A DNA stretch of 42,863 bases from Candidatus Kaiserbacteria bacterium RIFCSPLOWO2_01_FULL_50_24. GTDB lineage: Bacteria > Patescibacteriota > Minisyncoccia > Phycocordibacterales > UBA2100. Each line of letters opens with the position of its first letter. Within the stretch, counting starts at the first letter, position 1. Below are positions 37,646 to 42,863 of this stretch, in pieces. Position numbers and translations under genes: made by a program. The stretch lies in assembly GCA_001783335.1 (NCBI GenBank), contig MFLU01000017.1:1-42863 (forward strand), written 5' to 3'. The notes beneath the pieces are model-generated. The model was not told where the DNA came from, ran no database searches, and saw only the letters and a list, made by a program, of their open reading frames with translations.

Positions 37646-38977
37646 ATGTGTGGCATTCTGGCGGTATTCAATATGCGAAAAGCGGCGGAGCTGACCGTCA
37701 TTGGTCTGCATTCGCAACAACATCGCGCCATTGATTACGCGGGTATCGTCTCTTCCGACGGCACTTTTTTGTACAAAGAGTGCGGACCGGGTACGGTGCG
37801 CAAAGTTTTCACAAGCGAGATGCTAGACCGTCTACATGGAAAACACGCGCTTGGACACACGCGGTACCCGACGCTTGATGACGACCCGAATCGGATAAAC
37901 ATCCAGCCCCTCCGAGGATATTGGCGAGACATGCCAATTGCGCTCGCGCACAATGGCAATCTCACTAACACCGATGAGCTCGCGCGCATATGTCCACATC
38001 GCAAAACATCACTTGATACGGAATTCATTCTGCGTATTCTTGAAACACGGCAGGAACAGCGTATTGAAGACGCGCTCGCAGAAACACTGCGTATGCTTAA
38101 GGGCAGTTTTTCGCTTGCCTTGTTGCTCCCCGAGATGCTCATCGCCGCGCGTGATCCGCACGGCAATCGGCCTCTTTCTGTCGGCGTCTCCGAAGACATC
38201 GGTTTTCTCGTCTCTTCAGAAACATGCGCCTTGAGTGTCTTGGGTGCGCAATCCGTATATGATGTTCCTCCTGCCGCAATGGTTTTGATTGATAGAAGCG
38301 GCATGCGCCAAATATCGTACACAAAAATTGCTTCCCCGCTCAAAAAGTGCTCATTTGAAGGAATATACTTTGTGCATCCATCAAGCGACGTATACGGTGT
38401 GCAAGCAACCACATTTCGCCTAGCACTCGGCAGGGCGCTGGAAGAACACTGCCCGTGCCCCAGCGCAAATATCGTTACCGAAGTACCTGCAAGCGGAACA
38501 CTCCACGCCATGGGGTATGCCACGACTGGGCGCTCCGGCATGTATATGCCGGTAATTTTCCGCAACAACTATGTGGGACGCACTTTCATTGCGTCGTCAC
38601 AGTCCCTGCGTGACGAAGAAGTGGATGCAAAGTTTAATTTCACAAAATCACTCATCGTGGGAAAACGCATTGTTGTGGTGGACGATTCCATTGTGCGGGG
38701 TACGACGATACGAAAGATAGTTTCAAAATTGCGCGAGCTCGGCGCGCTCGAAGTGCATGTGCGCGTTGCCTGCCCGCCAGTTACCCATCACTGCAATTAC
38801 GGTATCTATACAAAAGGAAAGGATGGGCGGCTCATCGCGCAAGAAATGAATGTGGAAGAAATTCGCGAGCACATCGGTGCCGATTCCATCGCCTTCCTAC
38901 CTCTTGGAGTGTTGAAAGAGATTTGGCCGGACGCCGAAAATTCATGCTTTTCGTGCATGACCGGAGTATATTGGTAA
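37646..38977 (+). CDS. purF: Amidophosphoribosyltransferase
   Basis: 443 residues from the ATG at 37646, with GTGGAGG 6 nt upstream; removal of Met exposes the catalytic Cys2 (MCGILAVFN). N-terminal Ntn glutaminase: 'GHTRYPTLDD', 'IALAHNGNLTN', 'DTEFILRIL'. The C-terminal phosphoribosyltransferase has the PRPP loop 'VVVDDSIVRGTTIRKIV' and ends 'CFSCMTGVYW'. It makes phosphoribosylamine from PRPP and glutamine, the first committed step of purine synthesis. It is slightly shorter than the E. coli enzyme (505). No other early purine gene is nearby; only guaA is in the window. It has a Shine-Dalgarno leader and its own terminator. Confidence 0.95.
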   Translation: MCGILAVFNMRKAAELTVIGLHSQQHRAIDYAGIVSSDGTFLYKECGPGTVRKVFTSEMLDRLHGKHALGHTRYPTLDDDPNRINIQPLRGYWRDMPIALAHNGNLTNTDELARICPHRKTSLDTEFILRILETRQEQRIEDALAETLRMLKGSFSLALLLPEMLIAARDPHGNRPLSVGVSEDIGFLVSSETCALSVLGAQSVYDVPPAAMVLIDRSGMRQISYTKIASPLKKCSFEGIYFVHPSSDVYGVQATTFRLALGRALEEHCPCPSANIVTEVPASGTLHAMGYATTGRSGMYMPVIFRNNYVGRTFIASSQSLRDEEVDAKFNFTKSLIVGKRIVVVDDSIVRGTTIRKIVSKLRELGALEVHVRVACPPVTHHCNYGIYTKGKDGRLIAQEMNVEEIREHIGADSIAFLPLGVLKEIWPDAENSCFSCMTGVYW

Positions 38978-38992
38978 CTTTCCCTATCCCCT

Positions 38993-39031
38993 ATCCCGCT
39001 GACGCATCACATGCGACGGCGGGATTTTTTC
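38993..39031 (+). terminator. Terminator of purF
   Basis: TCCCGC ... GCGGGA with an inner CGCAT/ATGCG hairpin, followed by TTTTTT. Confidence 0.8.
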
Positions 39032-39040
39032 ACAAGCTCT

Positions 39041-39076
39041 ATTCCCAAATACTCAAGTACTTGAGTATTTGGGAAT
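39041..39076. repeat. 36-bp perfect palindrome
   Basis: ATTCCCAAATACTCAAGT followed by its exact complement, no mismatch, in the spacer between convergent purF and the DoxX gene. Confidence 0.95.
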
Positions 39077-39109
39077 GGATGGGTTGCGTTATACGGTTGT
39101 TGCGGTCAC

Positions 39110-39469
39110 TTATTTTGCACGCGGCCAGTGTATGATTGCGAGCGCCACCGCCATCACCGCAATGGAAATATCTCGAAAGAGCACCGGAAATTGCCCCAGA
39201 TTAAAGACGGCGATAGCAAGAAGGAGCACCGCCGCAAGCATCGCCGGAATATGTACGCGCCAGCCGCTCAAAAGCCAAAGCGCGAGCGCAATTTCCACGG
39301 CACCGAACACAATAAGAAGTGTTTCGTCCGGCATAACGCCGCGCGTGAATGCGGGAAAATATCCTATCCACGAAAAGGGATCGAAGTATGCCGCAATGGG
39401 TGGATACAGGAGCGAAAACGCAAGCCCCACCCGAAGGAGCCAGTCAATTACACGGCCATTATGTATCAT
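39110..39469 (-). CDS. DoxX-like membrane protein
   Basis: 119 residues with four hydrophobic helices: 'RVIDWLLRVGLAFSLLYPPI', 'ETLLIVFGAVEIALALWLLSG', 'HIPAMLAAVLLLAIAVFNL' and 'DISIAVMAVALAIIHW'. The helix spacing and 'LLRVGLAFSLLYPP' resemble DoxX/SURF4-type proteins. It starts 4 bp after the cupredoxin stop and is surely co-transcribed with it, which suggests a shared role in membrane redox or metal handling. The link is inferred. Confidence 0.75.
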   Translation of the reverse strand: MIHNGRVIDWLLRVGLAFSLLYPPIAAYFDPFSWIGYFPAFTRGVMPDETLLIVFGAVEIALALWLLSGWRVHIPAMLAAVLLLAIAVFNLGQFPVLFRDISIAVMAVALAIIHWPRAK

Positions 39470-39473
39470 GTCC

Positions 39474-39950
39474 CTATTCTACTGTCACGCGGCCAAACGC
39501 GCTCGCATTCAAGTGATCGTGATATCCCCAGCTCCCCGCTTTATTGAACGTAAACGAGTAATTACCTTCCCCGCCCGCACATTGGTCAAAAGCGGAACCA
39601 TTCGCATTCGGACAGTGCTCATTGAGCGACGTGCCACCATACACCGTGTGTGTCGGGTGCATTGCTGAAGCAACCCACATTTTTCCGCCACTCGCGTTTA
39701 CAAATGTAACTGTGTCACCAAGTTTTACGACAATCTCCTTCGGAGAAAATCCGGAACCGTCATACGTAACCGTCACCGTTATCGGTGCCGCATCTGCCGC
39801 AGGAACATCCGCCACAGGATTCAACACCTCAACATTTCCTACTACCTCGTTTTCACCCATAACTTCAGGTACGTAAACTTCACCGATAAACAAAAACCAC
39901 GCGCCACCGACAATAATAAGTCCGGCCACAAGAAGCAAAATCCATTTCAT
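39474..39950 (-). CDS. Membrane-anchored cupredoxin-like protein
   Basis: 158 residues. An N-terminal membrane anchor (MKWILLLVAGLIIVGGAWFL) and a Val/Glu/Pro linker are followed by a plastocyanin/amicyanin-like domain from about 57: 'GFSPKEIVVKLGDTVTFVNAS', 'MWVASAMHPTHTVYG', 'GNYSFTFNKAGSWGYHDHLN', 'GRVTVE'. Candidate copper ligands are His98, His101, His144 and His146. The usual YxC...H..M ligand loop has no Cys, since it reads YHDHLNASAFG. Cys113 and Cys124 may form a disulfide. It probably binds copper outside the cell but may not be a blue (type 1) site. Confidence 0.8.
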   Translation of the reverse strand: MKWILLLVAGLIIVGGAWFLFIGEVYVPEVMGENEVVGNVEVLNPVADVPAADAAPITVTVTYDGSGFSPKEIVVKLGDTVTFVNASGGKMWVASAMHPTHTVYGGTSLNEHCPNANGSAFDQCAGGEGNYSFTFNKAGSWGYHDHLNASAFGRVTVE

Positions 39951-40011
39951 AGATAATTTTTATACTGCTAAAACCTATAATCGTCCGATTCTACCATAAT
40001 GAACTAGGTGA

Positions 40012-40063
40012 ACAAAGAAAGCCCCCGTCTCGGCTCCGCCACGGTAGGCAGACCGAAACGGGA
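40012..40063 (-). terminator. Terminator of the YjbQ gene
   Basis: CCCGT(T)TCGGTCTGCC ... GGCGGAGCCGA(G)ACGGG on the minus strand, then CTTTCTTTG. The stem is long and slightly imperfect. Confidence 0.7.
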
Positions 40064-40068
40064 ACTGG

Positions 40069-40584
40069 TTATTGGTGGTTCCCGAGAATTTGCACTATAA
40101 CGGTTCTGCACGGTCGGTCATCAGGGTCAAAGTCGTATAAAATAATAGACTGCCATGTACCGAGATGAATTTTGTAGTTGGCTATAATGAGTGACACAGA
40201 CGGATTTCCTCTTGAAAGTGCGATGCTTCGTAAATGCGCGGCGCCATTTGCTGGCTCTTGCGGCAATGTCTGGAGACGCTCCACACAATCGTGCGCATAG
40301 TTAGCTTCCGAGCATACTTTTTGAAAGAAAAGTGGAATGTCATTTTCTACAAGACCTTCTTCGTTTTCGTTCACGATCAGCGCCGTTGTGGTGTGAAGCG
40401 TTTGCACTGCGACAATCCCTTCATGTATTTCGGAAAGCGCGACAATGCGCGTCACTTCCTGCGTGATATCTTTGAAGCGAATGTTAGGAACTACCGTTTG
40501 CCGCATTTCTTCACTCCTGATAAGCAACTTGTCAAAATGGCTTTCTACAAGCCCCACTCGTTCATGCAGATGTTTTTTCTTCAC
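40069..40584 (-). CDS. YjbQ/UPF0047 family protein
   Basis: 171 residues from a GTG start with AGGAGG 6 nt upstream. Family marks: 'FKDITQEVTRIVALSEIHEG', 'VQTLHTTTALIVNENEEGL', 'NGAAHLRSIALSRGNPSVSL' and 'LGTWQSIILYDFDPDDRPCR'. The conserved histidines and the LGTWQ loop are intact. The family has been linked to weak thiamine-phosphate synthase activity. The cellular role is not settled. It lies downstream of guaA on the same strand with its own ribosome-binding site. Confidence 0.92.
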   Translation of the reverse strand: MKKKHLHERVGLVESHFDKLLIRSEEMRQTVVPNIRFKDITQEVTRIVALSEIHEGIVAVQTLHTTTALIVNENEEGLVENDIPLFFQKVCSEANYAHDCVERLQTLPQEPANGAAHLRSIALSRGNPSVSLIIANYKIHLGTWQSIILYDFDPDDRPCRTVIVQILGNHQ

Positions 40585-40676
40585 CTCGAACCTCCTCTGC
40601 TACTATCCTATATAGCTGGGAATATCTTACATTGTCTTACCGCTGTTGTGAATACTTCCTCGGGTGAATGTCATAT

Positions 40677-42209
40677 CTATTCATATTCAATCGTCGCGGG
40701 TGGTTTCTGGGTGATATCGTAAAGCACTCGATTTACTCCTCGTACTTTCCCAATAATAGCGCTTGAGATTTTCTCTAGGAGCTCATTCGGAATTTTGTGC
40801 CAGTCCGCACTCATGCCATCTACAGAATCAACAGCACGAAGCGCGATAACATATTCGTAAGTTCGTATGTCACCCATGACACCGACCACTTTAACCGGAA
40901 GCAGCGCAGCAAAGGCTTGCCAAATTTTCTCGTATTCACCAGCCTTTCTAAGTTCCTCGATAAATACTGCATCAGCTTCACTGAGTATTTGAAGCTGCTC
41001 TTCGGTAATTTCTCCGACAATACGCACCGCAAGTCCTGGACCCGGGAAAGGATGCCTCCAGAGGAGCTCCCTTGGTAACCCGAGTGTTAGCCCCACTCCC
41101 CTTACCTCGTCTTTGTATAAGTCTTTTAGCGGCTCAAGAATTTTAAAGCCCATCTTTTGCGGAAGTGCCAGATTGTGATGGCTTTTTATTTTTGCTGCCA
41201 TTTTTGATGTTGACGCAGATTCAATTCGGTCTGGATAGATTGTTCCTTGGGCTAGATATACGATTGGATGCTTTTTAAGTTCGTTCTTAATCGCTTTTTC
41301 GAAAACTTCAATAAAACTGTGGCCAATGATTTTACGCTTCTGTTCTGGATCGGTAATACCCTTCAGGCGTTTTAGGAAAAGCTTGCTCGCATCAATAACG
41401 TGAAGCTGTTTGAAACCATTTTTGCGGAGATACGAGGCCACTTGTTCCACCTCACCTTTTCTAAGAAGACCTGTATCGACAAATACTGCGTGAAGTCGGT
41501 TACCGACTGCTCTGTATATGAGTGTTGCAGCCACAAGTGAATCTACACCGCCCGAGATACCTACAACGACATGCTTGCTGCCAACCTCGCTCGTAACTTT
41601 CGCGATGATATTTTCTGTCACTGTGCTGATCTTCCAGTTTTTCTTTGCGTTACATATAAAGAATAGAAAGTTTTTGAGCAACTTCTCTCCGTGCTGGGTA
41701 TGGGTGACTTCTGGATGGAACTGGATACCGTAGAAGTTATTCTTGGGATCAGCAAGGGCTGCGTATTTGCAACCCGTCGTAGATGCCGTTTTCTTAAATC
41801 CTTTCGGGAGTATTGATACCTGATCGCCGTGAGAGAACCACACGGCTTCCTTTGCAGTTAGGCCTTGGAAAATATCTTTTCTATCTTGAATGCTTAAAAT
41901 TTCTTTGCCGAACTCTCGATGTGTACCTTTTACAACCTTGCCACCAAGCATCTGCGCTATCACTTGATGACCGTAACAGATACCCAGAACTGGAATGCCA
42001 AGTTTGAATATTACTTTGTCTGGCCGAGGACTGCCTTTCTTTAATACCGATGCGGGGCCTCCAGAAAGGATGATCCCGGCAGGATTAAGTTTCTGTATTT
42101 CAGAAGCGGGGGTATCAAAAAGCAAAATCTCGGCTTTTACGCCGAGATCTCGTACACGTCTTGCTATGAGATGAGCAAACTGACTTCCAAAATTGAGAAT
42201 TATGATCAT
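40677..42209 (-). CDS. guaA: GMP synthase (glutamine-hydrolysing)
   Basis: 510 residues from the ATG at 42209 (MIIILNFGSQF); the frame extends upstream to 42224. N-terminal glutaminase: Cys in 'VLGICYGHQV', His/Glu in 'GIQFHPEVTH'. ATP-pyrophosphatase with P-loop 'GISGGVDSLVAATL'. C-terminal dimerisation domain 'RHPFPGPGLAVRI...', ending 'DITQKPPATIEYE'. It converts XMP to GMP. TATTAT ends 5 nt before the ATG. Base composition in this gene is visibly more AT-rich than in its neighbours. Together with purF it points to partial purine capacity. Confidence 0.96.
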   Translation of the reverse strand: MIIILNFGSQFAHLIARRVRDLGVKAEILLFDTPASEIQKLNPAGIILSGGPASVLKKGSPRPDKVIFKLGIPVLGICYGHQVIAQMLGGKVVKGTHREFGKEILSIQDRKDIFQGLTAKEAVWFSHGDQVSILPKGFKKTASTTGCKYAALADPKNNFYGIQFHPEVTHTQHGEKLLKNFLFFICNAKKNWKISTVTENIIAKVTSEVGSKHVVVGISGGVDSLVAATLIYRAVGNRLHAVFVDTGLLRKGEVEQVASYLRKNGFKQLHVIDASKLFLKRLKGITDPEQKRKIIGHSFIEVFEKAIKNELKKHPIVYLAQGTIYPDRIESASTSKMAAKIKSHHNLALPQKMGFKILEPLKDLYKDEVRGVGLTLGLPRELLWRHPFPGPGLAVRIVGEITEEQLQILSEADAVFIEELRKAGEYEKIWQAFAALLPVKVVGVMGDIRTYEYVIALRAVDSVDGMSADWHKIPNELLEKISSAIIGKVRGVNRVLYDITQKPPATIEYE

Positions 42210-42278
42210 AGCAAATAATACCACTAATTGTTGGCAAAACCGAACCTTATTTTACTCGGGTTCAAAGTTGCCAATCTG

Positions 42279-42363
42279 CGGAGGAGGTGAGATTCGAACT
42301 CACGATGCCTTTCGGCATGGCGGTTTTCGAAACCGCTGGAATAAACCACTATCCGACTCCTCC
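42279..42363 (-). tRNA. tRNA-Ser (CGA)
   Basis: On the minus strand: acceptor GGAGGAG/CTCCTCC, anticodon arm GCGGT-TTCGAAA-ACCGC (anticodon CGA), a long variable arm (CATGCCGAAAGGCATC), T arm GTGAG-TTCGAAT-CTCAC and discriminator G. CCA is not encoded. Confidence 0.95.
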
Positions 42364-42415
42364 AAAACAATCAAATAGTAACAATTTTTGCGAGCCCGTT
42401 CCACTCCTCGCCCAC

Positions 42416-42709
42416 CTATCTTGCCCCCTCGCTTATTACCAATGTTCTGCAGAACTTGAGTATAGTTTTTCCTCGCTCGGTAAGTCCGTGTCGAACCGCA
42501 GTTGCGTCGTGTCGTTTCATTATCAACCCGGAAAGTACGAGCTTGCGTGTGTGCTCTGACGCCGTTCGAAAATCAATTGAAAGCCGTTCGGCAATGTCAG
42601 TTACAGAAAGCTCGGGCTCTTTGGCAAGCGTATCCATGATTTGCGCACGACGATGGCTCGCAACACCTTTGAATATACGCTCAATATTCCTGTATCCTCG
42701 CTTGTCCAT
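42416..42709 (-). CDS. Winged-helix transcriptional regulator (ArsR/MarR-like)
   Basis: 97 residues from the ATG at 42709; the frame runs on to 42850 but the upstream part looks non-coding. 'RRAQIMDTLAKEPELSVTDIAERLSIDFRTASEHTRKLVLSGLIMKR' is a helix-turn-helix with the recognition helix 'FRTASEHTRKL', then a wing ('HDATAVRHGLT') and a C-terminal helix. It resembles ArsR-type small repressors without an obvious metal site. A TTCTGCAGAA palindrome lies 23 bp upstream and may be its own operator. Confidence 0.8.
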   Translation of the reverse strand: MDKRGYRNIERIFKGVASHRRAQIMDTLAKEPELSVTDIAERLSIDFRTASEHTRKLVLSGLIMKRHDATAVRHGLTERGKTILKFCRTLVISEGAR

Positions 42710-42731
42710 AATGCTATTTTTTATACCATAC

Positions 42732-42741
42732 TTCTGCAGAA
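42732..42741. promoter_or_regulatory. Candidate operator TTCTGCAGAA
   Basis: A 10-bp perfect palindrome with further ATAC/GTAT symmetry around it, 23 bp upstream of the regulator start and next to a TATAAA. GTTCTGCAGAAC (42444-42455), a second copy, lies in the 3' end of the same gene. Confidence 0.4.
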
Positions 42742-42863
42742 TATTAGTATACCGTATATGAAAGTCATGCACACTTTGAATAGGTTCAGATACATTTGGC
42801 ACTCCTCGTAACAGAGGAATCATGCGCCAATTCAACATATTTAGAGGCACAAAGGGCTGGTTG

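Overview
The window looks like part of a reduced genome from the Candidate Phyla Radiation (Patescibacteria, most like a parcubacterial lineage such as Kaiserbacteria). This is inferred, not searched. The signs are: housekeeping genes scattered singly rather than in classical operons; a very short IF-2 and other trimmed proteins; many small membrane proteins of unknown function; tRNA genes with no encoded CCA; genes that start 6-7 nt after a -10 hexamer (leaderless transcripts); and long repetitive intergenic spacers. The genetic code behaves as the standard bacterial code.

Layout. 1-6.6 kb (minus strand): tRNA-Tyr, a ClpB-type disaggregase, a membrane-anchored HtrA-like pseudoprotease, an ASCH-like protein, a cysteine desulfurase and a small membrane protein. 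6.8-9.0 kb (plus): infB, rbfA, tRNA-Cys, tRNA-Leu(UAA). 9.2-11.6 kb: a glutaryl-CoA-dehydrogenase-like flavoprotein and a LipB-like octanoyltransferase, both unusual for this kind of organism. 11.7-13.8 kb: two homing-endonuclease-like genes, each running into the 5' end of a tRNA gene (Lys-CUU, Leu-UAG). 13.8-17.8 kb (minus): five small two-helix membrane proteins (VirB2/TrbC-pilin-like) followed by a membrane-anchored solute-binding protein. 18-21 kb: a methyltransferase, two membrane proteins and an interrupted small gene. 20.8-25.7 kb (minus): gyrA containing a 394-residue HNH intein, followed by a Nudix hydrolase and an RBBP9-type hydrolase in a tight operon. 26.5-33.1 kb: ftsA, ybeY, rpsU, a HisS-like protein, lepB, pth and an S1 protein. 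33.3-39 kb (mostly plus): an MBL-fold protein, a membrane protein, ftsZ, trxB and purF. 39.1-42.8 kb (minus): DoxX and cupredoxin, a YjbQ-family protein, guaA, tRNA-Ser(CGA) and a small winged-helix regulator.

Two general features stand out. First, spacers are packed with inverted repeats of several families: perfect palindromes, branched cloverleaf-like elements with shared termini, and 130-200 bp quasi-palindromic dispersed repeats. Some have entered reading frames in frame (cysteine desulfurase twice, YbeY, the Nudix C-terminus, the TrxB C-terminus), much like Rickettsia palindromic elements. Second, translation starts fall into two classes. Most core and several unknown genes are leaderless. 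A minority have a clear Shine-Dalgarno sequence: the ASCH-like gene, the small membrane protein at 6.3 kb, the acyl-CoA dehydrogenase, LipB, the membrane protein at 25.8 kb, PurF and YjbQ.
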